From Terriglobia bacterium (lineage in GTDB: Bacteria; Acidobacteriota; Polarisedimenticolia; Polarisedimenticolales; JAIQFR01), in NCBI GenBank assembly GCA_020073205.1, contig JAIQFR010000047.1:1-32983 (forward strand): 32,983 nucleotides of DNA, given 5' to 3'. Positions 16,150-24,738 of the stretch are shown piece after piece. A program made the position numbers and the translations under genes. The notes under the pieces are model-generated. The model saw only the letters and a list, made by a program, of their open reading frames with translations. It made no database searches and was not told the origin of the DNA. The number at the start of each line of letters is the position of its first letter. The stretch's first letter is position 1.

Positions 16150-16428
16150 CTACTTCTTCTTGATGAGGTCCTTGAGGGACTTGGCCACGGTGAATTTCAC
16201 CACAGTCTTGGCCGGGATCTTGATCGCCTCGCCCGTCGCGGGATTGCGTCCCATCCGGGCCTTGCGCTTCACCACCCGGAACTTCCCGAGGCCCTTCAGC
16301 GGGACCTCTCCCCCCTTCTTGATGTTCTTCTCGATGAGGCCGGTGAGGGATTCCAGGAACGCCTTGGCTTGCTTCTTCTCCATCGTTGCGGCGTCTGAAA
16401 GGGCCTGGATCAGTTCGGTCTTGGTCAT
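16150..16428 (-). CDS. hup: HU family DNA-binding protein
   Basis: 92 residues, the normal HU length. It starts MTKTELIQALSDAATM, has the dimerising helices in the first 45 residues, and the DNA-binding arm with KARMGRNPATGEAIKIPAK near 55-75, including the minor-groove-inserting RNP. HU dimers bend and compact DNA in the nucleoid. The lysine-rich C-terminal end (LKDLIKKK) is ordinary for the family. The ATG at 16428 has GGGAGG 7 bases upstream. A promoter lies at 16462-16491. The M23 peptidase follows 19 bases later and is probably on the same mRNA. Confidence 0.96.
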   Translation of the reverse strand: MTKTELIQALSDAATMEKKQAKAFLESLTGLIEKNIKKGGEVPLKGLGKFRVVKRKARMGRNPATGEAIKIPAKTVVKFTVAKSLKDLIKKK

Positions 16429-16451
16429 CTAGTTTCCTCCCTTGGCTCTAG

Positions 16452-16491
16452 CCGGAAAACACTATTACCACCTGCCGTCGGCCGAAATCAA
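16452..16491 (-). promoter_or_regulatory. Predicted HU promoter
   Basis: On the minus strand TTGATT (16491-16486), 18 bases, TAATAG (16467-16462), then TGTT and TTCCGG (16457-16452) where transcription should begin. The region is the only AT-rich part of the 119-base gap between the membrane protein gene and HU. The hexamers are moderate matches. Confidence 0.4.
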
Positions 16492-16547
16492 CTCAAAAGT
16501 GAAGTTCTCACGGATCGGACCGCTCCCGGGACGCGGATCGCCACGTG

Positions 16548-16982
16548 CTAGAGGATGCCATCGAGTCGGGCGCCGGTGGGCCAGACGGCGCCGGCGAGGA
16601 TCAGGTGCGCTGCAAGACCCGCAAGGGCGAATGGCTCGCGAGAGAGGTGGAAGGCGATCACGCCGAACAGCGCGGTCGCCTCGGTGACCGACAGGCCGGC
16701 GATCGTGGCGGTCCTGAGGTTCGCGAGCCTTGGCCCGACGCCCGCGCCAGGCGCCTGCCTTCCGAGCACCCCGCAGTACAGCCGATAGCCGATGGCGAGC
16801 GCGACGATCCCCGCGAGCGCGGCCGGCGCAACGAGGACGCCGGATCGCGTCGGCGCCGGCACGAGGAGCACCGCTCCGAGCAAGACGAGCGGACCGATCG
16901 AGAGGGCGAGCGCGACGGCCCTCGTGATCGCGAGCGAGCGCTCGGGGTCGGGAGCGATGCCGGCACCCCTTAAGTCGCTCAT
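16548..16982 (-). CDS. Small integral membrane protein of unknown function
   Basis: 144 residues with about four membrane segments (roughly 18-42, 50-68, 84-105, 113-132) separated by short loops; LYCGVLGRQAPGAG forms the longest loop. I recognise no family. The ATG at 16982 lies within the stop codon of the DUF1684 lipoprotein (ATGA), so it is translationally coupled to it. It is the third gene of the run that begins with the helicase-exonuclease. Confidence 0.7.
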   Translation of the reverse strand: MSDLRGAGIAPDPERSLAITRAVALALSIGPLVLLGAVLLVPAPTRSGVLVAPAALAGIVALAIGYRLYCGVLGRQAPGAGVGPRLANLRTATIAGLSVTEATALFGVIAFHLSREPFALAGLAAHLILAGAVWPTGARLDGIL

Positions 16983-17641
16983 GATCCGCCACCCCCGTGC
17001 TTCCTGTACCCGCGCTCTCCCGCCTCGATCCGGACGGAGAGTCGGTTCTCCGCGGGAGTGACGGGACACGCGAACCGCTCGGGAGCGCCGTAGGCGCACG
17101 ACGGATTGTACGCGCGATTGAAGTCCACGACGTAGGGTCCCCCGTCGGGACCTGTGAGGTCCACGTAACGACCGGCGGGATAGGTCTCGCGCCCGGTGGT
17201 CGCGTCGGTGAACGGGAGGAACAGCCCGGCGACGCCGGGCTGGGGGGCCGTGTCGAGTAACCGGTAGATCCGCAGGCGGCAGCGCTTCCCGCGAAGGTCG
17301 AAGGCGATGGAGCCGTACGTCTCGCAGGGCCGCGGCTTCCCGGTGGTGGAGAGGATCGTGAAACGACGAGGCGCCTCGTCCCGGTGAATCGGCCCGGCGA
17401 GCCGGTACGAAGGGTCCGGAGGCCAGTAGTCGAGCCCCCTGAAGGTCGGTACGTCTTGCGGCAGCAGCGGCGTCTCCGGGTCCGTCCGAAATTCCTGGTC
17501 CTTCGTCGCGCGATCCGACGCGATGCTTTCGACCCATCCGGACGGGAGTGGTGCGACGACCATCAGACCACCGGGGCCCGGTCCGCAGGCCGCGAGGCCG
17601 GAAAGCACGAGCAGCATCGCGGCGCCCGTCCCTTCCCGCAT
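16979..17641 (-). CDS. DUF1684-family lipoprotein
   Basis: 220 residues from the ATG at 17641. A short signal peptide ends in the lipobox LAAC (MLLVLSGLAACG), so it should be anchored to a membrane. The body carries the DUF1684 signature: LFLPFTDATTGRETYPAGRY, VVDFNRAYNPSCAYG, FACPVTPAENRL and a final IEAGERGY. The molecular role of DUF1684 is not established. A GTG at 17668 overlaps the helicase stop (GTGA) and would add nine residues; I prefer the ATG because GAGG lies 7 bases upstream and it gives a compact lipoprotein signal. It lies between the helicase-exonuclease and a small membrane protein, all overlapping or nearly so. Confidence 0.88.
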   Translation of the reverse strand: MREGTGAAMLLVLSGLAACGPGPGGLMVVAPLPSGWVESIASDRATKDQEFRTDPETPLLPQDVPTFRGLDYWPPDPSYRLAGPIHRDEAPRRFTILSTTGKPRPCETYGSIAFDLRGKRCRLRIYRLLDTAPQPGVAGLFLPFTDATTGRETYPAGRYVDLTGPDGGPYVVDFNRAYNPSCAYGAPERFACPVTPAENRLSVRIEAGERGYRKHGGGGS

Positions 17642-17664
17642 CGTCTTCCCTCTTCTCTCCGTGC

Positions 17665-20646
17665 TCACCAGCTCACCTGCACCCGCACCGATCGCCCCGC
17701 GTGGTCGCGGTAGAGAAGGTAACCGCGCTCGCGGCCGAGCTCGTAGAGCCGCCTCGTCACTTCGACATCCTTACGACAGTAGTCTTCGATCAGATCCAGG
17801 CGACCTTCCTTCCACCACGCGAGGCTCTGAAGACCGTCGGCCGACTTCGATTCTCCGAGGTTCGTCTCGGCGAGGTGACCGAGAGAGAGGCGAAATCCGA
17901 GGCGCCGGTGGATCTCCGACAGGAGGTCCAGCGTCCGGATGCGCCCGAGGTCCCACTCGGTGTACCCCGACAGCACGACGAGGTCGAATCGGTCGATGTT
18001 GAAGCCTACCACGCAGTCGGCCATGGCGAGATCGAGCAGGAGCCGGTCGACGTCCGCCTCGCGGTAGGCCCGGTACGCGTCCCGGTCGACGTCGTACACC
18101 ACCGCGAGCGCCAACCCCATGCGGGAGGCGTTGCGCCAACCCCCGACCTCCTCCGCGCTTCGCTGCGTCTCGAGGTCCATCACCAGCACCCTCGAGCCGG
18201 GCGCCGCCGATCGCGGCTGATCGGCGGGGAGAGTCGTGGGCGCCTGGGGCCGCTCGAGCGCCTCGGGCGCCGGCGGTCCGCCTCCCGCGCGCGTGATGCC
18301 GTGCCGGCGGCGAGCGCTGCGGCGAGTCGGCTGCGGGGAATCCTCGCCGGGCACCGGCACCGCGACGCCGGCGTCGATTCCCTCGTCGAGGGCGAGGTCG
18401 TCGCGCCCCAGCATCGTCTGCAGGACGAGCCGCGCGGCCGCCTTGTCCAGCGGCTTGTTCCCGTTCCCGCACCGCGGCGACTGGATGCAGGACGGGCAGC
18501 CGGAGTCGCACGCGCAGTGCTCGACGACGTCGAGGGTACTGGAGATGAGCCGCTCCGGCTCCCGGAACGCCTGTTCGGCGAGGCCGGCCCCGCCCGGGAC
18601 CCCGTCGTACAGGAAGACCGCCGGCCCGCCCGTCTGAGGGTGGCCCGTGTACGAGATGCCGCCGACGTCCCCTCGGTCGGCGATGGCGAGAAGCGGGAAG
18701 AGCCCGATCATCGCGTGCTCCGCGGCGTGGAGCCCTCCCATGAAGTGGAGGCCCCGCGCGGCGAACGCGGCCGCGGCGGCGGCGGGGATCTCGATCCAGA
18801 ATCCGGTGGTCTCGTACACCAGCGGCGGCACGTCGAGCGGGTGAGTCGAGATCGGCTCGCCGCCGAACAGCCGCTTCTTCTGGTACTCGCGTATGCGGAC
18901 GGTGACCTCGAGGCGGCCGTACCCCAAGGGGAGCCGCCCGAGGCGCCCCGACTCGATCCGCTCGAGGATCTTCGTCTCCTTCTCCCCGAGCACGACGGTG
19001 AAGTAGTCGACGCGCGCGGCCTCCGCGTCGACCCGCCGAGCCTCGGTGTCGAGGCGGAGGATCCGGAACGAATGCCCCGCGTGGAGGTAGATCGCGCCCG
19101 GATGGCATTCGTGGAAGACGCGCATCCCATCCACGGTCCCCAGCAGCCGCCCGGTGTGCGCGTCGATGATCGAGTACGGCGCCCCCGCGGAGCGTGGACT
19201 CACGTCGCGATGGGGCCGCTTGCGGAACGAGAACCACTGGCGCCCCTCGGCGTCCCGCACGAGACGCCCGTCCCGTTCGAGCCCCTCCGCGAGTCCCTCC
19301 GCCCGTTTCCCCATGGCCGCGACCTCGGAGAGGGCGAGCGGCATCTCCGCCGCGGCGCAGACGAGGTGGTGCCCGGCGACGATGGCGTTGTCGGGGTCGA
19401 GTACCGCGCGCTCGAACCCCTGGCCGAAGAACATCTCCGGGTGCGCGACCACGTACTGGTCGAGCGCGTCGGGGAGCGCGATCATCACGACCAGCGCGTC
19501 GCGGTCCTTGCGGCCGACCCGCCCGATCCGCTGCCAGGATGACGTCATGGAGCCCGGGTAGCCGACCAGCACGCACACGTCCAGTCCGCCCACGTCGATC
19601 CCCAGCTCGAGGGCGCTGGTGGCGAGCACCGCGAGGAGGTCGCCCTTGAAGAGGCGCGCCTCGATCTCGCGGCGCTCCTCCGGCAGGTACCCGGCCCGGT
19701 ACGGGGCGAGGTGGCGCCTGAGCTCCGGGGCTTCCTTCACGATCCATGCGTGGAGCAGCTCGGTGATCCGGCGGGCTTTGGTGAAAGCGATGGTCCGGAG
19801 ACTCCGGCCGGCGGCCTCCGCCACGACGCGGACCGCGACCGTATACGGCGACACCGCGACCGGATTGAGAAACAACACCTCGCGACCCGACCCGGGCGCC
19901 CCCGACCGCTCGACGACGTCGAAGGGCTCGCCCACCAGCATCGACGCGAACTCGGCGGGGTTCCCGATGGTCGCGGAGGCCGCAAGGAACCGGGGCCTCG
20001 AGCCCGCCGCCGCGCAGAGCCGCAGGAGGCGGCGCAGGATGTGGTGGACGTGCGCGCCGAAGATCCCTCGGTAAACGTGCAGCTCGTCCACGACGACGAA
20101 GCGCAGGGCCTCGAGGAACGGCCGCCACTCCGCGTGGTGGGCCAGGATGCCCAGGTGGAGCATGTCGGGATTGGTGACGAGGATCTCCGGCGGCTCGGCC
20201 TTGATCCTCCGCCGCTCGGAGTCGGGGGTGTCGCCGTCGTAGATCGCGAGGCGAGGCGGACGGAGGCGTCCCGTGGCGGCGGCCAACTCCCGCAGCCCGC
20301 CCACCTGGTCCTGCGCCAGTGCCTTGGTCGGGTACAGGAACAGCGCCTTCGCCCCAGGATCTTCGAGAACGGTTTCCAGCACGGGAAGCGCGAAGACCAG
20401 GGTCTTCCCCGAAGCGGTGGGCGTGACCGTCAGCACGTTTCGCCCCTCGCGCGCCGCGTCCAGCGCCTCCGCCTGGTGGGACCAGAGGCGGGAGATCCCG
20501 CGCGAGCCCAGAGCCTGCTTCAATTCGGGGGAGAGGGGCCGCGCCGGCTCGGCGAACCGGGCGACCCGGCCCGGGACGCGGCGGTGGTGCGCGACCATCG
20601 GCCCGATGCCGGGATGATTCAGTAGATGCTGGACGAACTCGTGCAT
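17665..20646 (-). CDS. DEXH helicase (MrfA/YprA-like) fused to a DEDD exonuclease domain (MrfB/YprB-like)
   Basis: 993 residues. Helicase core: Walker A TPTASGKT (75-82), DELH (187-190), SAT (224-226) and the second RecA fold ending RIGRVGRKD (373-381). A DUF1998-type zinc region follows with C711, C713, C717, C720 and C726 (HCACDSGCPSC...SPRC). After a proline/alanine-rich linker (about 760-815) comes an RNase H-like exonuclease: D824 and E826 in MDLETQ, D885 in GFNIDRFD, D960 in YCRKDVEV, i.e. all four DEDD acids. In Bacillus subtilis the helicase MrfA and exonuclease MrfB are separate proteins of one pathway that repairs mitomycin C damage. A joint unwinding-and-trimming role is therefore likely here. 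The ATG at 20646 has only a weak site (GGGA). The promoter-like CATAAT lies 37 bases upstream. Confidence 0.93.
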   Translation of the reverse strand: MHEFVQHLLNHPGIGPMVAHHRRVPGRVARFAEPARPLSPELKQALGSRGISRLWSHQAEALDAAREGRNVLTVTPTASGKTLVFALPVLETVLEDPGAKALFLYPTKALAQDQVGGLRELAAATGRLRPPRLAIYDGDTPDSERRRIKAEPPEILVTNPDMLHLGILAHHAEWRPFLEALRFVVVDELHVYRGIFGAHVHHILRRLLRLCAAAGSRPRFLAASATIGNPAEFASMLVGEPFDVVERSGAPGSGREVLFLNPVAVSPYTVAVRVVAEAAGRSLRTIAFTKARRITELLHAWIVKEAPELRRHLAPYRAGYLPEERREIEARLFKGDLLAVLATSALELGIDVGGLDVCVLVGYPGSMTSSWQRIGRVGRKDRDALVVMIALPDALDQYVVAHPEMFFGQGFERAVLDPDNAIVAGHHLVCAAAEMPLALSEVAAMGKRAEGLAEGLERDGRLVRDAEGRQWFSFRKRPHRDVSPRSAGAPYSIIDAHTGRLLGTVDGMRVFHECHPGAIYLHAGHSFRILRLDTEARRVDAEAARVDYFTVVLGEKETKILERIESGRLGRLPLGYGRLEVTVRIREYQKKRLFGGEPISTHPLDVPPLVYETTGFWIEIPAAAAAAFAARGLHFMGGLHAAEHAMIGLFPLLAIADRGDVGGISYTGHPQTGGPAVFLYDGVPGGAGLAEQAFREPERLISSTLDVVEHCACDSGCPSCIQSPRCGNGNKPLDKAAARLVLQTMLGRDDLALDEGIDAGVAVPVPGEDSPQPTRRSARRRHGITRAGGGPPAPEALERPQAPTTLPADQPRSAAPGSRVLVMDLETQRSAEEVGGWRNASRMGLALAVVYDVDRDAYRAYREADVDRLLLDLAMADCVVGFNIDRFDLVVLSGYTEWDLGRIRTLDLLSEIHRRLGFRLSLGHLAETNLGESKSADGLQSLAWWKEGRLDLIEDYCRKDVEVTRRLYELGRERGYLLYRDHAGRSVRVQVSW

Positions 20647-20672
20647 CGGTGTTCCCAGGTGGGGAGGCTGGA

Positions 20673-20688
20673 CCGGAAGCGGATTATG
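20673..20688 (-). promoter_or_regulatory. Predicted promoter of the helicase-exonuclease gene
   Basis: CATAAT (20688-20683, minus strand) matches the -10 consensus at five of six positions, followed after four bases by TTCCGG (20678-20673). The -35 is weak (TGAATC at 17 bases). It lies in the 62-base space after the GT87-like gene, which would give the helicase independent expression. Confidence 0.4.
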
Positions 20689-20708
20689 GCACGCCGCGCC
20701 CGCCGGAT

Positions 20709-22061
20709 TCAGCGCGACGGCGCCCGCCGGCGGAGCCGCTCGGCCAAAGCGAGGCCGAAGAGCATCAGCGCTCCCGCGTTCGCCGTGGCGGCGGCGAGCG
20801 CCGGCCGGCCTTGCCCGACGATCAGCTCGAGGGGACGGGTCGCGAGAAGCACGACCGCGATGCCCGCGAGCAGCCTCCGCGCGTCCACCCAACCGCCGGC
20901 TTCGTCGCCGGCCGGTCGCAGCAGCCAGAGCGCGAGCGGGATCGCCAGGACGAAGTAGTGGACCCAAACCAGCGGTGACGAGAGGAGGGCCACGAGACAC
21001 CCGACGCCAAGCGGCACGAACTCGTCGGAGGACGCGGCGCCGTTCCCGGTCCGTCCCCGCTCCCTGCCGAGCGCGAGGACCGAGAGCGAGGCCGCGAGCA
21101 GGAGGAGCGCGAGTACGGGCGCGATCTTGACGCCGGCGGCATCTCCCACGAGGTGGGCGAGAGAGAAGTTCCCGATTCGGACACCGATGATCTCCCCGGG
21201 CATCGACCGGAGCGCCGAGATCCACGAGGCCCAGCACCGCGGCCCGCCGAAGAAGATCGACGAGGCCGCGAAGGCGCCCGTCACGGCCAGCGCGAATCCC
21301 GCCGACGCGCGGCGAAGCGTCGCGAATCGGCGGTCGAGCGCCCACGCGACCGCCATCAGCACCGCGACGAACGCGAGGTTCGGCTTGAACGCCACCGCCG
21401 TGCCGAGGATCGCCCCGGCGGAGACGTCGCGCCAGGGGCGCCCCCTGAGGCCGAGGACCCCGAGGACCCCGGCGAGCAGCCCGAGCTGGATCCCGTTGAC
21501 GTTTCCCACCCTCAGGTCCGAGCGCCAGGGCGCGTAGAGCTCGGTGAGAGCGACGATCGCCGACGCCGACGCCAGCGGCGGGTAGCGGAGCCTGTGGCAG
21601 AGCGCGAGAACTCCCCCGATCCCGCACGCCAGGCTCACGAGCACGAAACCGAGGTGGTCGGTGTCGTACCGGCCCGAGGCCAGGGTCCCCGTGAGCGTGT
21701 AGAGGAACGGCGTCGAGTAGGTCTCCAGCACCTTGCGGCGCGAGGCCGCTGCGGCCAGGCGGTCGGAGTGGTCTTCCGCCGTGAGCCCCAAGAGGACGTC
21801 GGCGCCGATCCTCCGTCGCTCCTCCTCGGAGTAGACGTCGGCGCCGGCGCCCGAGCGCGCGGCGGCCTGCCCAACCACCCAGAACTGGTAGTAATCGAGC
21901 CCGCGCCAGGTCCGTGCGTACGAGAGCCCCCGCACCACCGCGTAGACCACGGCGAGCGCCAGGAGGACGCGAACGCCCAGGTGGCGGACGGCCGGCACGG
22001 GGACGGCGGTTTCCGGCCGGCGGGTTGCCTCCGGAGGACGTTTCCGCTTCGAGTCGCTCAC
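20709..22061 (-). CDS. GT87-like polyprenyl-phosphate-dependent membrane glycosyltransferase
   Basis: 450 residues. A basic N terminus precedes about ten hydrophobic segments spread to the C terminus. DYYQFWVVGQAAARSG after the first membrane segment and YSTPFLYTLTG, FKPNLAF and SPLVWVHYF later are in the style of GT87 (DUF2029) enzymes, which transfer mannose-type sugars from polyprenyl-phosphate carriers on the outer face of the inner membrane. Acceptor and donor are unknown. The GTG at 22061 overlaps the stop of the pseudouridine synthase gene (GTGA) and has no Shine-Dalgarno sequence. A perfect TATAAT ends 9 bases before it, so leaderless expression is possible besides coupling. Confidence 0.82.
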   Translation of the reverse strand: MSDSKRKRPPEATRRPETAVPVPAVRHLGVRVLLALAVVYAVVRGLSYARTWRGLDYYQFWVVGQAAARSGAGADVYSEEERRRIGADVLLGLTAEDHSDRLAAAASRRKVLETYSTPFLYTLTGTLASGRYDTDHLGFVLVSLACGIGGVLALCHRLRYPPLASASAIVALTELYAPWRSDLRVGNVNGIQLGLLAGVLGVLGLRGRPWRDVSAGAILGTAVAFKPNLAFVAVLMAVAWALDRRFATLRRASAGFALAVTGAFAASSIFFGGPRCWASWISALRSMPGEIIGVRIGNFSLAHLVGDAAGVKIAPVLALLLLAASLSVLALGRERGRTGNGAASSDEFVPLGVGCLVALLSSPLVWVHYFVLAIPLALWLLRPAGDEAGGWVDARRLLAGIAVVLLATRPLELIVGQGRPALAAATANAGALMLFGLALAERLRRRAPSR

Positions 22062-23023
22062 CGGTCGGGGATTATAGGCGCGGGGGCGCACCTCTCGACC
22101 CGCTCCCCGAGCGCCTCGACGAAATCCGGCGGGAGCGGGGACGTCACCTCCCTCTCGCCTCCCTCCGGGGACTGGAACACGAGGCGCGCGCAGTGGAGGA
22201 GGTGCCTCGGCGGCCCCCCCTCGTCCTTCCGGGCGTCCCGAACTCCCTTCACCATGTCGAGGTAGTCCCGGTCCGGGCGGCCGTAAAGGATGTCCCCCAG
22301 GACGGGGTGTCCTATGGCGGCGAGGTGGACGCGGAGCTGGTGGCGGCGCCCCGTCCGTGGGAAGAGCCGAACGAGAGTACGGTCGGCGAGGCGCCGCTCG
22401 ACCCGCCACGAGGTCTCCGCGGGTTGGCCTCCCTCGCCGGCCTCCCGGCGCACGTGAACCCACGAGCCCGAGGCGTCCGCGATCGGGAGCGAGATCGTAC
22501 CCTCGTCCTCCCCGACGACGCCGCGGACCAGCGCCAGGTACTCCTTTCCCACTCGGCCACGCTCGAACGCGGTCGAGAGCGCCCGGGCGGACGCGGGGTC
22601 CTCGGCGATCAGAAGCACACCGCTCGTCTCCCGATCGAGGCGGTGCACGAGACGAAGCCGCTCCCGTCCCTCCTGCCGACGGAGCATGCGGATCAGGCTG
22701 TTCTCCCTGACGCTGTTCACCGGGTGCACCGGGATCCCGGCGGGCTTGTCGACCGCGAGCCAGCCCGCGCCCTTCGCCAAGATCGGCAACGTGATATTGA
22801 GCGGCGTCTCCGTGATCGGCACCCACCCGACGACCACCCGTCCTCCGGGGCGCACCGGGGTCGCCGGTCGGGCCGTGACTCCCCAGGACAACGTCACCCG
22901 GTCGCGGATGGCGCGCTGGACATAGGCGCGCGAGACCCCCGGGATCCTCTCGTTCAGGAACCGGTCGAGTCGCTTCCCGCGCTCCCGCTCTCCGACCTCG
23001 AAGACCGTGGTGGGCTCGCTCAT
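22058..23023 (-). CDS. RluA-family pseudouridine synthase
   Basis: 321 residues. An S4-like RNA-binding domain (about 17-75: [23 protein letters not shown]) is followed by the catalytic domain with HRLDRETSG, in which D130 is the nucleophilic aspartate, and the later [13 protein letters not shown] and GHPVLGD motifs. The layout fits the RluC/RluD group that modifies 23S rRNA, but the target base cannot be read from sequence alone. The ATG at 23023 overlaps the stop of the Nudix gene (ATGA) and was chosen over an upstream in-frame ATG that lies inside the Nudix gene. Confidence 0.93.
   Translation of the reverse strand: MSEPTTVFEVGERERGKRLDRFLNERIPGVSRAYVQRAIRDRVTLSWGVTARPATPVRPGGRVVVGWVPITETPLNITLPILAKGAGWLAVDKPAGIPVHPVNSVRENSLIRMLRRQEGRERLRLVHRLDRETSGVLLIAEDPASARALSTAFERGRVGKEYLALVRGVVGEDEGTISLPIADASGSWVHVRREAGEGGQPAETSWRVERRLADRTLVRLFPRTGRRHQLRVHLAAIGHPVLGDILYGRPDRDYLDMVKGVRDARKDEGGPPRHLLHCARLVFQSPEGGEREVTSPLPPDFVEALGERVERCAPAPIIPDR
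22071..22076 (-). promoter_or_regulatory. Perfect -10 box before the GT87-like gene
   Basis: TATAAT on the minus strand, inside the end of the pseudouridine synthase gene, ends 9 bases before the GTG at 22061. No -35 is recognisable at 16-18 bases. It could drive a leaderless mRNA; it also encodes residues of the upstream protein, so chance cannot be excluded. Confidence 0.3.
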
Positions 23024-23436
23024 CGGAGCCGCCAGGCGACCGCCCGGAGGATCGGTCCGTTCGCCTCGGGCATCTCGAGGGCCCCGAGCGCCGGAGGTTC
23101 GACCCACCTCCAGTCGCGCCCCCCGTCCACGACGACCTCGCCGGCGGGCTCGCGCACCAGGAACGCGTGGAGCCGGACCGAGCGATCCGGATACGCGTGG
23201 ACGACCAGGACCAGGGGCTCGGCGGACCCGCCGGAGAGCCCCGTCTCCTCGCGGAGCTCGCGAAGCGCCGCGGCGGCCGGATCCTCTCCTTCAGAGATCT
23301 TGCCCCCCGGGAACTCCCAGAACCCGCCGAGGTGAGAGCCCGGACCTCGACGCGCGACCAGGACGAGGCCGGCACGGACGGCCACCGCCACTGCGATCTC
23401 GACGGCAGGACGATCGTCGGGGTTCACGCCCGACAC
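23020..23436 (-). CDS. Nudix hydrolase (MutT-like)
   Basis: 138 residues from the GTG at 23436; a second GTG at 23427 is equally possible and neither has a clear ribosome binding site. The Nudix box is complete: G45, E51, then RELREETGL at 59-67 (Gx5Ex7REUxEExGU). WEFPGGKI before the box resembles MutT, which removes 8-oxo-dGTP from the nucleotide pool; many Nudix proteins with this look have other substrates. It begins 27 bases after the thiolase stop and overlaps the pseudouridine synthase start by four bases. Confidence 0.88.
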   Translation of the reverse strand: MSGVNPDDRPAVEIAVAVAVRAGLVLVARRGPGSHLGGFWEFPGGKISEGEDPAAAALRELREETGLSGGSAEPLVLVVHAYPDRSVRLHAFLVREPAGEVVVDGGRDWRWVEPPALGALEMPEANGPILRAVAWRLR

Positions 23437-23462
23437 CCGCTGGCCCGCGGCCGACTTCGGCC

Positions 23463-24713
23463 CTAGCCGGCGCGGCGGAAGACGCAGGAGACGACGGTCC
23501 GGTCGTCGCCTCCCATGCTCACCATGAGGCCGTACGGCCTGCGGCTCGCCACGGCGGCCTGGCAATCCCCCGCGGTGCCGGTGAGCTGCCGGAGGAGGTC
23601 CACCGCCATCCGCACGCCCGAGGCCCCGGTCGGGTGCCCGTAGCCGATGAGTCCCCCCGCCGCGTTCATCGGGGTCGGCCCGTCGCGGCGCGTGGCCCCG
23701 GAGAGCACGTAGTCGGCCCCCTCCCCCTGCCCCGCCAAACCCACCGCCTCGCAGGCGAGGATCGCGGTGATGGTGAAGCAGTCGTGCACCTCGAGCACGC
23801 CGACGTCCGCGATCGTGATGCCGGCCATGTCGAGGGCCTGCCGCACGGCCCGCCGTGTCGTGTCGAGCGCCGCGAGGTCGTCGGGCCGGGCGGTGAGATC
23901 CGCCACGGCGTGTCCGAGTCCGACGAGTTCCACGGCGTCCCCGGGCTTCCGCCCGGTCTTCTGGAGTCCCTCCTTCGAGACCGCCAGCACCGCGGCGCCG
24001 CCGTCCGAGACCTTCGAGCAGTCGAGGACGTTGATGTGCTCGCAGAACGAGCGGGGGTTGGGCGGCATGCCCTGGTGCGCAGCGAAGAGGTCCTCGGTCG
24101 CGTTGTGATACTCCTGCGCCATCGGGTTCCGCCTCCCGTTCTGAACCGCTTGCTCGTACCAACGGCCCATCGCGGCCCAGGTCTTCTCGGCGCCGTACCG
24201 CTTCTTGTACTCGCCGGCGCGCTCCGAGAACTTCGCCGGGAAGAAATACGCGTGACCGTTCTTCCGCTCGCCCGCGTAGTGTCCCGCCCCCGCGAGGATG
24301 TCGGCGCCGTAGATCGCCTTGACCGTGTTCTGCACCTCCACCCCGATCGCGAGCGCGACGTCGGCCTGCCCTGAGAGCACGCTCTTGACCGCGGTGACCA
24401 CGGCGAGGCCGCCCGACGCGCACGCCCCCTCGACGCGAATCGAGGGCTTGTAGACGAACGAGGGGGCGACCAGGGCGAGCATCGCGCCCAGGTGCCCCTG
24501 GTGATTGAATCGCGCTGCCATGAAGTTCCCGACCACCCCTTCGTCCACCACCGACGGGTCGGCGGCCTGGGACACCGCTCCCCTCCCCGCCTCGGCGATG
24601 TAGTGCTCGAGGCCCGGACGGGGCTTCTTCGGGTGGAACTCCTTCCTCCCGGTTCCGAGGAACACGGTGGAGGCGCCGCAGACCAGGTAGACCGGCTTCG
24701 TCAGGGCTTTCAT
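23463..24713 (-). CDS. Thiolase (SCP2/acetyl-CoA acetyltransferase type)
   Basis: 416 residues. The nucleophilic cysteine is C98 in VEGACASGG. The second catalytic region is EVHDCF (H310, C312) and the third is [10 protein letters not shown] (H360), the arrangement of SCPx-like thiolases where HDCF replaces the GGGG-cysteine end of FadA. It should cleave 3-ketoacyl-CoA with CoA or condense two acyl-CoAs. The adjacent 3-hydroxyacyl-CoA dehydrogenase, 25 bases upstream, makes its substrate and supports a role in beta-oxidation or a related degradation route. The ATG at 24713 is preceded by GGGAGG. Confidence 0.92.
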   Translation of the reverse strand: MKALTKPVYLVCGASTVFLGTGRKEFHPKKPRPGLEHYIAEAGRGAVSQAADPSVVDEGVVGNFMAARFNHQGHLGAMLALVAPSFVYKPSIRVEGACASGGLAVVTAVKSVLSGQADVALAIGVEVQNTVKAIYGADILAGAGHYAGERKNGHAYFFPAKFSERAGEYKKRYGAEKTWAAMGRWYEQAVQNGRRNPMAQEYHNATEDLFAAHQGMPPNPRSFCEHINVLDCSKVSDGGAAVLAVSKEGLQKTGRKPGDAVELVGLGHAVADLTARPDDLAALDTTRRAVRQALDMAGITIADVGVLEVHDCFTITAILACEAVGLAGQGEGADYVLSGATRRDGPTPMNAAGGLIGYGHPTGASGVRMAVDLLRQLTGTAGDCQAAVASRRPYGLMVSMGGDDRTVVSCVFRRAG

Positions 24714-24738
24714 CGGCCATCCCTCCCGCCGAACGTCG

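Noticed and set aside
20647-21627. Extending the helicase gene upstream to 21627
   Set aside because: The extra 327 codons are a shadow of the GT87-like membrane protein in another frame; the helicase homology begins just after the ATG at 20646.
22071-22076. Treating the TATAAT before the GT87-like gene as a firm promoter
   Set aside because: It lies inside coding sequence and has no -35 at normal spacing, so it is kept only as a low-confidence feature.
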